Shown here: in pieces, positions 24,301-35,775 of the stretch
How the letters are laid out: each line of letters begins with the position of its first letter
Position numbering within the stretch: the stretch's first letter is position 1
Source of the DNA: Symsagittifera roscoffensis
Lineage: Eukaryota > Xenacoelomorpha > Acoela > Convolutidae
DNA: 64,000 nucleotides
Assembly (NCBI RefSeq): GCF_963678635.1
Contig: NC_087066.1
Location: 56,128,312-56,192,311 of the forward strand
Reading direction: 5' to 3'
The notes under the pieces: generated by a model
The model's input: the letters and a program-made list of their open reading frames with translations, nothing else
What the model was told of the DNA's origin: nothing
The model's database searches: none
Program-made: the position numbers and the translations under genes

Positions 24301-27300
24301 ATCCATGAAGGAGAAGCCATCTTTGATTTCTTGCCTATCCGCCTCCCTCTGTTCCTGTCTCTCGTAGAACTCCGTCTTCTTACTCAAGCTATTGGCATTT
24401 TGATGTTCGTCACTTGTCCTATGCTCAATTATCATGTTGTATCCGTCCAGGCGAACTATCCACCTTCCAATGTAACTCTGGTCCATTGAGTACGTTTTTA
24501 GCCAGCTGAGTGCCCTGTTGTCGACTCGCAGCTTGAATGGCTCGCTGCCTAGATATGCTCTGCATTTTTTGACGAAGGCAACCACCGCGAACATCTCTGC
24601 TTTCGGCGCCCCGTACTTCACTTCCGTATCACTCAAGACTTTACTCCCGTACGCTATTGGTCTTAAGACTGTCTTCCCGTTCCATTCCTGTTCTTGATGG
24701 AGAATGCCAGAAATCGCGACTACCGACGCATCCGTGTCCAGCACAAACATTCCTTTTTCCGTTGGCATCCCTAGCACCGGTGCCTCGCACAACTCTTTCT
24801 TTATTCTCTGGAACGACTCTTTCGCCGCGTTGTTCCACGTGAACTTCTTGCCTTTGTGCCTCATTAGTTGTTGCATTGGGTATACTTTGTCCGCGTAGCC
24901 CTTGATGAACTCCCTGTAATAATTAGCAAAACTCAGGAAGCTCATCAACTGATGTTCCATTTTTGGCTATTTCCAGGTCAGAACCGCTTCTACTGCATCT
25001 GGGTCTGGTCTGATGCCGTGTCTGTCCACCATCCTTCCCAAGTATTTTATCGAGTCCTTGAGTATCTCGCACTTTGATAGTTTGCACTTTAGTCCCGACC
25101 TCTTCATGCATGCAAACACCTCGTCTAGTCGCTCGATGTGGTCTTCCAGTGTAGGCGTCGCCATTACCACATCATCCACGTAGCACTTTACCAAATTTCC
25201 GTATTTTGTTTTGTCACACCTATCAATGCGTGTGCCATCAACCGTTGAAATGTGGCCGTGGCATTGCAAAGACCAAATGGCATCCGTTTCCATTGAAACA
25301 GCCCTAGCTCGCAGGCGAACCCTGTTTTGTCCCTGTCCTGCTTCCTCCCAGTCCAAAAGGCCGAACCTAAATCAAGAGTCGTAAAAACTTTGCATCACCT
25401 AACTTCGAGAGGCTCTCATCAATTCTAGGTACGGGATAGGCATCCTTCACCGTGACGGAGTTCAGATACCGAAAGTGACAACAAAACCTCAATTGGTCGC
25501 CTTTCTTTTTGGCCATCACTACTCCACACGCCCATGGTGATTTGGATGGTTCTATCATATCATACTCTAGTAAAATCTTCATTTCTCTCCTACATGCATC
25601 CGATTTGTGTGGGGTCAAAATTACAACAATCAATGACTGCCTTATGTTTCGAAAAAAACATCCTCATTCCGCTCCAGTACATCCTTGATGGCTCCGAGCT
25701 GTTCGTCCGTTATCTTGCCCTTTAAATGTTCTATTTCCGGTAGAACCAGTTTATCCCTCTGCATTTCATCTAGTGTGGGTCTTTCCGGGAAATTCGAACA
25801 GCTCGAAAGTCCATCGTCTGTCTCTGACTTAAGTGATTTTACAAGACCTGATTATTCTTTTATTTTATTCAATCCTCTCAAGATAGAAATTTTGTCCCTA
25901 TGATTGGGACAATCAATAACTTCATTTTGCTTTGGATTTTCAGTCATTTCATATCAAGTTTTTACGGGTAAACAATATCCCAGCTTTCTACCCCTTTGTA
26001 TCGTGATGGGTATATCAAGAGTAATCAGCAAGACACTGACGCAGAGACCGCTCTTGGTTATCGAGAAGGATCTTCCTAAAACAGCAGCACTTTGACTATT
26101 AGGATTTGGGACTATGCATACTTGCTTATTGTCACTTAGTTTATTATAGTTTTTCATTCGCAAGCTTACACTTACAATTGCCGCTTCGTTCGATTTCAGC
26201 CTCACCCTCCTACTCAAGAATACCGGTGCTTTATTTTCATTCACCATTATTAAATTTACCGGTTTAATTGCGTACCTCCTATCCGCGTTCCGTATCCTGA
26301 ACATAGCATTGTTTAAATCAATCGTTACGTCGAAGTTCCTGATGAAGTCTCTGTCTAAAATAAAATGGTCAGACTCATCTAGGTTTTCTACAACGAGAAA
26401 GCTCATCCACAGGTTTCGTTCCCCCAAGTTTCAATTGGTATAACACTCAAGACTGCCCCTGTATCAAGTAACCCGCGTAACTGAGTCTTCTTGCCACTTA
26501 TGTCAAGCACATGTGCTGATACATCTGCCTCCATCCCGATGTGCATTGCATCTTCTTCCAACATGGCGCAGTGTCCAATCGATCTCACTTTCAATTCTTC
26601 TTTGCCCACGTAGATCTGTCCGGCTAAGTCTTTGTCGCATGTTATCATGGTTTTCGTGTAGATGTTTATCCCGTCTATGTTTAACATCACCTCATGCGGA
26701 CCATAAGCCTCCGTATATCTGTTCTCGACGCGGACTGACTTGCTGTCACCTCTTGTTAGTAGTGCCCTCAGGGCTCTAGAAATTGTCTGCGGACTTATTG
26801 CACTTAAGTAATCTGCGTACACATCAATGTGCATTATTGTCTGATCGCTGGGTTTGCTTAGATTCCTCGCTACTTCGTGGCCGCCCACTGTGATTATTGA
26901 CATTATCCTGGCTCCAATCTTCGTTTGGCCGAATGGCTCTTACGTCACTATTTCCAGAGTGTTGCAATTTCCACTCTTTGTTGCTCCTACTTCGGCTTCT
27001 GGCTTTGGCACTAACCCACTTAACGTCTCGTTCAGCTTCTGCCTTTCGATCTCCTGTTTCAATCGTTGCTCGATTTCCTTCGTGGCTAGGTCTTGTTTCA
27101 CTTTGTTGATGGCCTCTGCAGCTGATCTCTCATAATTTATCTCCAGGGAATTGATGGCCTTGGCCTCCATGGCACTGCTGACTTGCGTTACTGCTTTCAC
27201 CGTCTTGTTCGGTAATTCCGCACTCCGTGTCTCCGAATTCTTTGTTTCAAACTCTGTTTGTCTGTTTTTCTGGTTTTGCACCGCCGCCAACGCCAACTTG

Positions 27301-29366
27301 TGCTTGGGGTGACTCTGGTTCTTGACTGCTTCCCAAAACAATGGACAGTCCATCCTGAAGTGCCCCTCTTGATTGCAGAAGAAGCATCTCGCACCTGTTT
27401 TGATGATCAAGCCACTATAGAACTCGTGTTCTTCCATCTGGCTCATATCTTCCTCATCTGGTGCATATCCTAGGCTCTTCATGCCCTGCTTGTACGTCGT
27501 GCAATCCGCCACGTGATGATCCGCTGACCCGCAATTTGCGCATGATCTACGTTTGTCCATGTCATCTCTAGGCTTGTACCATGACGACCTTTGTGGTTGA
27601 CTCCCCCCTTGCATATTCTTGTTCTCTGAATACGAGTACTTCTTAGGCTTCATCAGCATGTACTCCTTGACTTTTGTCTCATCTCTTCTGAAGTCTGTGC
27701 ATTATCTTTCGACAGTGTGTAGTATGTTGCCCACATTGTTCTCAAGTCGTCGCTTTTTACCCCATCGATGAACTTCGAGGCGATGCTAAAGTTCCTTCTG
27801 TTGGTTGACTCCTCAGGATCACTTATTCGTCTCAAGCTCTCAAGATCATCCAGGAACCGATCAATTGATTAATCGTCCCTTTGCCTGTTCTTTTCAAATC
27901 TCATCATCGCTTGGTGACCCTTCATGCCTGACCCGATTCGATTCAACAATATCTCGAAGATCTTGTCCGCAGTGTCGCGTTCCTCCTCCTTCTTCGCAAC
28001 CACACATTTTAACGCTGTTCCTTCTAGGTTGCTCAATATTGCCGTGCAGGCCTGTCTCTCGTCATTCAGATTGTCTTGTTCCAGGTGTAGTCTCATGACT
28101 TCTACCCATGCGTCGATGCACCCATCTGAGTCGTCATTAAATTCTTTCGGTTTCTTGAAGGTTTTCCTGGATTTGCCACCTCCTCTTTCGCTCGAGTCGG
28201 TGTTCCTCGTGGCGAAGGCCTCCAGTGTCCTATTCATAATTTCCAGGTGCTCGCCCACGTCATGGCATCCGGTCCCACGTTATTGTTCGTCGTGGAATCC
28301 CCTGGACCACTCGTCGTATTTGCGGTTCCACTCTTCATTATTGTCTTGCCACCCCCCCCCCCCCCCCCGGTACTGTGCTCGCTACATCTCGGGTTGGTGG
28401 TAATGGTGTTGACTCCCTTTTGTTCCGTTGTGGTTCCATGAAATCGACTCTGTTGCCTTGTGCTCGATTTGTTGCCAGATTGTCTTGTGTTATCGAGTTT
28501 CTCAAGATGACATCTAGTTTGGACTGTATGGCACACGAAGTCTCCGCTTTGTCTCTGCTCATAGTGTCCATCCTCGTTTCCAGATTCCCTAGCTTACTGT
28601 TCACGGTGTCATACCGTTGCTTCATTTCTTGCATGTCTTTTTTGATGTTCTTCTCTCGGCCTTTGTCAGTGGCCTCTACGTTGTCTGACATCTGCTGAAG
28701 CTTTTCCCCCGTCTCCTTGCCAGGTTAAAGTAGTTGTCCGGGTACTCGTTTTTGTTGTATCTTATTTCCTTCCTTATCACCTCTCGATCCTCCTCGCTGC
28801 ACTTTAGTTTTTTGACAATCTGATCTAACTTCGCCATTAAATCTCCCAGCTCTAGAGAAGTTGTTGTTTTATGGTCAGCTGTTGCCCCATGACTAGCTGT
28901 TGCCCCATGTTTGACCTGATCATCGCCTTGGTTGGCTTCTATTGTTATCGTGGAAACTGTTCCAAAGGTTTTGCCTTTCTCGGCCTTTCTCGGCCACTAT
29001 GTCTCTTGATTTCATTACAACCATCTTTGCGAACCTCTCTGTGAATGACGTTCTTTTCATTTGAGACTCGTCCTTTATGGTTTCCGGTGTGTTGCCCGTC
29101 GTGTCCTCCACAGTGTCTATCGGCGAGAATTCCATCGTCTTTTGTTTTTGTTCTTCTGCATTCGGCATCGGTTCCGACTCCGTTGTCTTCTTCTCCACCT
29201 CATCAACACTCTGATCTGGTGTCTCAAGACCAATCCTATAGCAGGTTCCTTTTGTCCTTCCTCAGCGCTCACTTTCGTCTTGTTCTCTTTTGCGCTTCTT
29301 GTGTTGACCATGCTCACTGAAAAGTTCTTTCTTGTTATTCTTGGGTCAAGCCCTACTTCGCCTCAT
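21330..29366 (-). pseudogene. Broken gag-pol (ORF1) of element A
   Basis: Minus-strand fragments match ORF1 of B from the MRRSR start to the shared C-terminus (HKKYYLSIA). In order: Gag start MVNTRS at about 29,310, Gag core at about 27,870-28,260, zinc knuckles at about 27,350-27,560, DTG protease near 26,455, reverse transcriptase at 24,990-25,630 with YVDDVVMATP, RNase H at about 24,400-24,770, integrase at 22,480-23,200, GPF-like module near 22,590, and macro-like domain at 21,330-21,760. Many frameshifts, a run of 17 C at 28352-28368, a deletion before the protease near 26,425 and a deletion of about 370 bp near 23,197 that removes the integrase zinc finger and first catalytic Asp make it non-functional. 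The 545-codon stretch 23323-24960 is its longest intact piece. Confidence 0.92.
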
Positions 29367-29583
29367 GATTTTTATTTACAATTGCTTCTATTTACAATAT
29401 TATGATTAACAAAATTCTATTATATGGATCAAGAATTTAAAAATAAAGAAAAAACCTTCCTACTTCCCTTACAGAATAAGGAAAAACTTTCAATTCGTGA
29501 ACTTAATAAAATGGATTTTTTGCGATTTAATCGTTCGGACCGGTGCTTTTGCTTTTAATTGAGCGTTGAGCGATTTCGCACTG

Positions 29584-30445
29584 TCCCAAAACCTTTTAGT
29601 ACCGTCACACAATTTTGTGTACCGTCCCAAGACTCCCTGGTACTGTCCCAAGACTTCTATGTACAGTCCCAAGACTCTCTGGTGCTGTCTCAAGACTCTT
29701 AGGTACTGTCCCAAGACTTCTCTTAACTGTCCCAAGACTGCTGTCCCCAGACTACACTGTCCCAAGACTCTCCGGTACTGTCCCAGGACTTCTTCATACT
29801 GTCCCAAGACTACTGTCCCAAGACTGTACTGTCCCAAGACTGCTGTCCCAAGACTGCTGTCCCAAGATCACCGTCCCAAGACTGCCTGTCCCAAGACCAC
29901 TGTCCCAAGACTGCCCGTCCCAAGACTGCACTGTCCCAAGACCACTGTCCCAAGACCACTGTCCCAAGACTGCCTGTCTCAAGACTGCACTGTCCCAAGA
30001 ACACTGTCCCAAGATCACTGTCCCAAGACTGCCTATCCCAAGACCACTGACCCAAGACTGCCTGTCCCAAGACTGCCTGTCCCAAGACCACTGTCCCAAG
30101 ACTGCCTGTCCCAAGACTGCACTGTCCAAAGACTGCTGTCCCAATACCACTGTCCCAAGACCACTGTCCCAAGACTGCCCGTCCCAAGACCACTGTCCCA
30201 AGACTGCCTGTACCAAGACTGCACTGTCCCAAGACTGCTGTCCCAAGACCGCTGTCCCAAGACCACTGTCCCAAGACTGCCTGTCCAAGACCAATGTCCC
30301 AAGACTGCCTGTCCCAAGATGCACTGTCCCAAGACCACTGTCCCAAGACTGCCTGGTACTGTCCCAAGGCCACTATCCCAAGACTGTACTGTCCCAAGAC
30401 TGTACTGTCCCCAGACTCTTCGGTACTGTCCCAGGACTTCTCTAC
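29584..30445. repeat. TGTCCCAAGAC minisatellite in the A leader
   Basis: Dozens of copies of a unit of roughly 12-15 bases built on CTGTCCCAAGAC, with interspersed CA, TGC or GTA additions. On the element sense strand the core reads GTCTTGGGACAG. The left part has longer spacers than the right part. Confidence 0.97.
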
Positions 30446-31347
30446 TAATTGTTGGGACAGTGGGAACTCTTCTCTTTCGTTGTCGGGACTCTTGAACCAC
30501 TGTATCTGAAACCACCACTTGAGCTCTAGTAAAAAAAATTCCCAAAAAACCCAATCTTACTGGCCAAAAAGTAGAATTACCAACCCCCCTGTATTTATCT
30601 TTCTTTTAATATTTTGATGCAAGTTGAAAATCAACTTGTTCGGGGTGTCTTGTGATCACTTGTTTGTTCAAAACCGATTAAATCTTTTTACCAAAAACCT
30701 GAAAATTTAAACAGGGAAAAAATGATAAAAACAGAAAAAAAACCCACATAAAATTCAAAGGTGACTTGTGTCAACCTTTTATTTGAAAAACGTCTGGTAC
30801 CTGATTGCCACGCGTTTTCGTCCCCCCTGCTAGCGATCTTATGGGGTATCACAAAAGCTGTCTACGTCCGTTCCCCGCACCCGATCCGACCAGGGTACCT
30901 ACCTTAATTCGATCTTAAATTTGGATATCCGCTTCTTATAATCAACGCGTGTGAGATTCTAATGTAACTAAATCGACGATGTCGATCAATTAGGTACTCT
31001 AATGTATCCCCCCTTTTTACAATTTACAACCGCCATCCTCTAACCTAACCAGCCCCCCTCCTAACCTCCCCCCTCTTTAGCCCCCCTCTTAAGCCGAAAA
31101 TTACCTAAGTGCCCGGTGCTAAACCTCTTGAGAGAAAACCGTAGAACTTGTTTCCAGGCCTGCTTGAGTAAAAACGTTCCTCAAAACAGTGGGGTTCCGC
31201 TTATCCAATTTTACACTTATCTCCTATAATGTAATGTGGATTTCAACGATACCCGTTTGACCAATTTGATAACAACCCCGTCCTCTCTTGTTGTTCTGAT
31301 TCCGTGCTGGTTGTCTCCTTGACGTGTCCTGCACCTGATCACCATCA

Positions 31348-31546
31348 CCACTTTCCCACTTGGCTGGTCAGCTGTTCCAGTTAAGTCTCCTAATGGTCCA
31401 GCTAAGTCCCTGTGAACCACTTTCCTACTCGACTGGTCACCTCTTCCAGTTAAGTCTCCTAGTGGTCCAGCTAAGTCCCTGTGAACCACTTTCCTACTCG
31501 ACTGGTCACCTCTTCCAGTTAAGTCTCCTAGTGGTCCAGCTAAGTT
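31348..31546. repeat. Three tandem copies of a 68-bp unit (A leader)
   Basis: The unit starts CCACTTTCC and contains CTGGTCACCTCTTCCAG and TCTCCTAGTGGTCCAGC. There are three copies, the last cut short. The second and third are nearly identical and the first is diverged. Confidence 0.92.
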
Positions 31547-31969
31547 GCAAGCTATCTGAAAAACCTTAACAACGCCCCACACTCGGGCACCTTTTTAAAT
31601 TGCTGAAATGATCGAAACGATCGGTCTTATAAAAACAGTATGGGTAAACTATTTAATTAATATAAAGGTTTGATCCAACTAATCTGGTGTCAAATCACGG
31701 TCATTTTTTTTGTTTTATGGTTTTTGATCCTTTTTCTATTCTTTTTCGGTTTTTGTTTCGCGTTTTGTCTTTTGCTCGTTTTTTGTCCCCCTAGTTACTC
31801 CCCTTACTCGGTTAGCTAAACCTCGTTCGGAGAGTTTTCTTAAAAAGCTATCACAGTACAACCGGAAGGTTTACACGTTCCGCTGAACCGTACCACCGGT
31901 ACTCTATAATGTGCATGTAGCCTGGAGCTGTGTCAAGTGGGTTCGACTCCGTAGTCATGATGTCGTAAA

Positions 31970-32359
31970 AAGTTTGCTGCTAATAAATTCTAGCAAGGGA
32001 AATAAGTTTTGACTCGAGAATTAGGTTTTGGAACTTGACCATTGGGATAACCCAGCTGTCCACCTTTCCACTGAGGGTTCGCTCTGGTTCACTTCTTCTT
32101 TGTTTTTGCTCTGTTTACAATCGCTCTGCTTCCTATTCAGGATAGGACAGCTCTACTCGCGTTTGATTTATATCTGGAAATTGCGAATAGCCATTTCCCG
32201 CTGCTTTTTTCAAGTACTTTTCCGCGATTGTATTTCGGTTGTTCTGATCTTGTCTTTCTGAGATTTTCAGTTTTCGCGAGAAAGTTGAGCATGACAGGCT
32301 CAATTCGAATTTTTTAAAAATTACATTTCATCCCAAAATTACGTAGTTCGTATTCCTCA
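31970..32359 (-). repeat. Truncated LTR joined directly to the A leader
   Basis: It matches the right 390 bp of the A 3' LTR (17724-18113). The leader string GATGTCGTAAA runs straight into AAGTTTGCTG of the LTR interior, so the LTR end, its TGTAACATTCG edge and the primer-binding site are deleted. The right end (CCTCA) is followed by AGGTCAAACTTCTAAA, the internal edge of another element, so this LTR also served as the 3' LTR of element W. Confidence 0.88.
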
Positions 32360-32935
32360 AGGTCAAACTTCTAAATATGACCGACTGGCACACATCTAAG
32401 TTTTTTAAAGGTCTATCCTGTCTTTCCGAAAGTTTTTCAATTTTTTTTTCCGGCTAATCAGGTTTGTGTCGGCTTATCAGTATATCTTCATTGATGAAAG
32501 GGTTATAAGCCATTCCAACGATTCCCGACACACAGTGGTACGACTTCTCTCTTATCGCTCCCCAGTAATCATTGGACTTCACAAGTGATCCCATAGACTT
32601 TTTAATGAGTCTGAGCTCTTTGTTGTAATTTTCCTTATTTTATCTATCGTCCTCAAGGGCTCCAATTCCAGAGGTTCTTTCATGTTCAATTTTAATGATT
32701 TTCTTTGATGAATGTCTACGAGTGCTTGTATTAATAGTGTTTGCCTTGGCTCGCGACCCTTGTTCATTATCTTCTCCGCGAGGTGTTTAGCGCTGTTGCC
32801 GACATTTGTGCGAACAAGAATCTGACAAAACAGAGCGTCTCTCAACATTGCTGCTCCTTCGCCTGGTTCGCACAAATATCCAGGCGAAGGAGCAGCAAAT
32901 ATCCAGGCGAAGGAGCTGCAAATCATGATCAGTAC
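32360..32935 (-). pseudogene. ORF2 fragment of an older element (W)
   Basis: After an LTR-adjacent block (GACCGACTGGCACAC) there is a minus-strand fragment resembling ORF2 of Z and B just before and at the GIAYNP-type block, with KEPLELEP where Z has KEPVELEP. It covers perhaps 170 codons and then stops at a short duplication of a CCAGGCGAAGGAGC unit (32,880-32,920). Most of the ORF2 C-terminal region and all of ORF1 are missing. Confidence 0.7.
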
Positions 32936-34114
32936 AGATTTTCTTTGGTTTCTTTACAGTTTAAAGATGAAGAATTCCGCTTGAGCAAAACAAGCATACT
33001 TGCATTGTTCGTTATCTTAATTGAGCTGACCAATTTAACGTATCTTTTATCATTAATCTAAGATCTTTATCTTCATTACCACTTTTCAGTTTGTTTCCTC
33101 GGAATACTAGCCTCGCTGTGTTGTTATCTTTCGTTTTTAGGAGCTAAGTTTGGAGTACTTATCGAAATTGAAAAAAGTCAATTTTGGTTGATCTAATATA
33201 ATCTTACAGGTTTTTTTTATGTTGAATTTTTTAGTTTTTGATTTCTCTGGACCAATGAGCGAGAAATTGGTGTTGACATCGATATTGGCAGTTCCAAATA
33301 GTGCTATGCGAGTTTTAGTTTGTTTTAATTCTGTAGAAAAGCTTATAAGTTTTAAATTTTTTGATTAAGGCTTGTCTGATCGTTTCGATGTAAACAGTGA
33401 GAGTGATCATATTGTGGCAATCTGTTGAAGTCTTGGCAACTTTGTTAAACAGTTCATTATCTCTGTAATTTTTCTAGCTACGTAGTCAGTTCATTTCAAT
33501 ACAATTCGGAAATGTGTAAAAGATCTTCATTTTAAATGGGTTACTGCAAATTACTTTCAACTGGTTGTGGAAGTTCTTTTGTCCTCCCTTTCAAAACGAG
33601 AAACGAGAAAATTTTTTGCAAATAACTGAAGTCAGTAGTAAAAAAAACTCACCTTGGTTCCAATCCTACAGTTAACATTTTGTTATAATGTTGGGAAGAG
33701 AGTAAAACGTTTAGTATGAGGCCATTCACGGCAAGCAGTGAGTTAAGTTGCGGTGTAAAACGTTTTTTTTTTGTTATTTTTAAGTTCGTAGAATGGCACT
33801 CGACTAATTTTGATGAGATCTCGAAAATGGCAACTGAAACTGAGTGCGGCTATTATAGCCCGCTGGTTCAATGAAGAGATGTTGATTTTGCGTTATAATG
33901 TGAACCAAGCAAAGTAATCTTAGAGCTTTAAATTTTTTGTGGGTATTGATTTCTCTGGAGCAGTCTCAAATTGTGCAATGTGAGTTTTAGTTTGAATGTA
34001 GTTTCAAATTGTGCAATGTGAGTTTTAGTTTGAGTGTATATATTTGAGTTTGTATGATTGTTTTGATATAAATAGGGTGAGTGATCGTTTCGTGACAACC
34101 TGTTGAAGTCTTGA
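32936..34114. other. AT-rich non-coding stretch with a diverged duplication
   Basis: I see no gene. Two segments, about 33,235-33,445 and 33,935-34,114, share blocks in the same order: TTGATTTCTCTGGA, then GAGTTTTAGTTTG, then CTGTTGAAGTCTTG. Inside the second, CTCAAATTGTGCAATGTGAG is repeated twice (33,963-34,025). This may be host DNA or the interior of an unrelated repeat. Element B starts at its right edge. Confidence 0.5.
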
Positions 34115-34985
34115 TGTAACATTCGTCTACTACAGTCACACATGAGGCTTAAGAAAAATAGGCCCTATAACTATTGGCTCAGGAGTCAGGGACACTATCT
34201 CTTGTGTTTTTCCACCTCAAATCAGTCGGAGCCAATTCGGTTCGCTTGTGACATGAGACTACGACCCGCTACTGCTTAAGGCTACTACCAAAATATCCCC
34301 CCACTCTAGAATTAAGAACGTCCCCATACTTAGGTCTCAAAATACCCAAAATACATGAACGCCGTTAAAAACCGGGTTGGAACAATCCGTTAAGTTGCTT
34401 TTTTATTAGACAGTGGAACTTTGATCCATTTCAGATGGATCAACCTAAAACTCGCCTTACCTCAACATAACAATCATAAAACACACTCTAGAAATTAAAT
34501 TAAGTACTCACATTGTAGCACGCTCAAGAACCAGGAAGTAAATAAGTCGGTAAACAACTCAAGAATCAACAAAGTAACTAAAATAAGTTTAATGTCAGTC
34601 AGTTTTAACAACAAGAACAAGTTTTTACTCTAGACTGCAGTTTTATGTGGACCATTGGGACACTCAAGCTGTCCACCTTTCCGTCGAAGGTTCACTCTGG
34701 TCCAGTTCGAATAATTGTTCTCTCGGGAATACTCTGTCTTCTATTTCAGATAGGACAGCTCTACTCTTGTTCACTATGATGGAAATTGCGAATTGCAATT
34801 TCACACTCGTTTTTATCTGACAACTTTCCCGCAATTGTTCTGAAATTGTTCTGAAATTGTTCTGAAATTGTTCTGAAATTGTTCTGATTTTCAGTTATCG
34901 CGAGAAAATCGTGCATGACATGTTCCATTCGAAATTTTGAAAAATTAAATTTCACTCCAAAATCAAGTGTTTTCTGCTCTTCTCA
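34115..34985 (-). repeat. 3' LTR of element B
   Basis: An 871-bp LTR with TG...CA ends on the sense strand. It is the same length as the 5' LTR at 56120-56990, with about three mismatches by eye. A possible polyadenylation signal (AATAAA on the minus strand) lies at 34402-34407. A five-copy 11-bp repeat (AAATTGTTCTG) lies at about 34,828-34,890. Confidence 0.96.
34828..34890. repeat. 11-bp tandem repeat inside the B LTR
   Basis: Five copies of AAATTGTTCTG or close variants. The same array is in the other B LTR (about 56,833-56,895). The C LTR has only one to two copies and the A LTR none clearly, so it expanded in the B lineage. Confidence 0.9.
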
Positions 34986-35447
34986 AGGTCAAACTTCCAA
35001 ATATGACCGACTGGCACATACTCCCCGGACTCGAGATCGATGTCCTCATCGCGTGCTGTCTTCTGCCAGTGAGTCCCAGAAAACCGAGTGTTGCTCAAGA
35101 TACAGTGCCAGTGGTCATTTACAGAAGTTTGCAGCAGACTTAAGCTTATCTACACCCCAAAATTCACAGCCATGTAAAATTTTCACACTATTGCTAAACA
35201 GCAATCAAAATCTGCACACACCTGCACCCTTGAATTTTCGCTTTTCAAGCCAATCATTTTAAAATCTCTTTTGTCCTATTCAATCAGGAAATTGTCATGC
35301 AGCATTTCGATTTATATAATAAATATAGTATATTAGTAACAATATTTGCTTTGTTAAAATTTCTTTTTCGTGAATCCAAGTTTCACTCGGATTCACACTC
35401 AAGCCCCCTTTCCCTCTCAAGACTCAAGATCCATCCGATTTGCCCAT
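34986..35447 (-). other. 3' non-coding region of element B
   Basis: Non-coding sequence between the ancestral ORF2 stop and the 3' LTR. It carries CTCCCCGGAC at 35021-35030. The sense sequence touching the LTR is GGAAGTTTGACCT, which is not a purine run. Confidence 0.85.
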
Positions 35448-35775
35448 TCATCTCGTACTCTTCGCCTTGGAGGTACTGCATCCTGAAGTGCTAGATGCGG
35501 CAAACTGTCTCAACAGTTCCTCTTCATCATCGGAACTAATCACAATCTCCTCCCAAGCCTTCAGCTGTTCATAGGATCGCATCCATTCTCTCTGCTCCTG
35601 CAATCTCTTTGCTTGGTTGGGTAGTGCCTTCACCCTAGCTTCTCGGTTCAAGCAAAAGGAGTTGTGCAGGCTCAAACTCACGTTCTTCGCCAGGTCTTCC
35701 TCTAGTATCGACTCCCTCGCTTTGGTATTGTCTCTAGACATCTTACCCACTCTTTTCCATCCTGTCGTGATCGCA
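35448..35775 (-). pseudogene. Detached C-terminal end of ORF2 in element B
   Basis: About 100 codons, including an acidic stretch ISSDDEEELL and a Ser-rich tail, match the C-terminus of ORF2 in element C but are out of frame here. C has 11 extra bases near 58,670-58,685 (CCAATCTCGGC) that are absent in B at about 35,813. The missing bases lie between GGCC microhomologies. Confidence 0.93.

Larger units (their letters stand above)
29367..31969 (-). other. Leader of element A
   Basis: This is non-coding sequence between the 5' LTR remnant and gag. It contains the TGTCCCAAGAC minisatellite (29584-30445) and a triple 68-bp repeat (31348-31546), and otherwise aligns with the B leader, for example GCCACGCGTTTTC near 30,808 and the C-rich block at 31,010-31,090. 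Long open frames on both strands over the minisatellite follow from its period, a multiple of three, and are not genes. Confidence 0.8.
17255..32359 (-). mobile_element. Element A: degenerate LTR retrotransposon with internal deletions
   Basis: A has the same order as B: 3' LTR, ORF2 remnant, ORF1 remnant, minisatellite leader, partial 5' LTR. At about 15.1 kb it is nearly 8 kb shorter than B, mostly because of one deletion inside ORF2. Its right LTR is cut and its primer-binding site lost. Both genes are broken, so it cannot act on its own. Confidence 0.9.

Noticed and set aside
28352-28368. Run of 17 C as a functional element
   Set aside because: It lies inside a broken copy of gag and is most simply a homopolymer expansion or a sequencing artefact.
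29566-30495. Long open frames on both strands over the leader minisatellite (also 54185-54770)
   Set aside because: The repeat unit lacks stop codons and is often a multiple of three, so frames stay open in several phases on both strands. The translations are monotonous repeats of the unit.
34761-34955. Small minus-strand ORF in the B LTR with FRTISEQ-like repeats (also 56766-56960)
   Set aside because: It is the translation of the 11-bp tandem repeat and is absent from the A and C LTRs.
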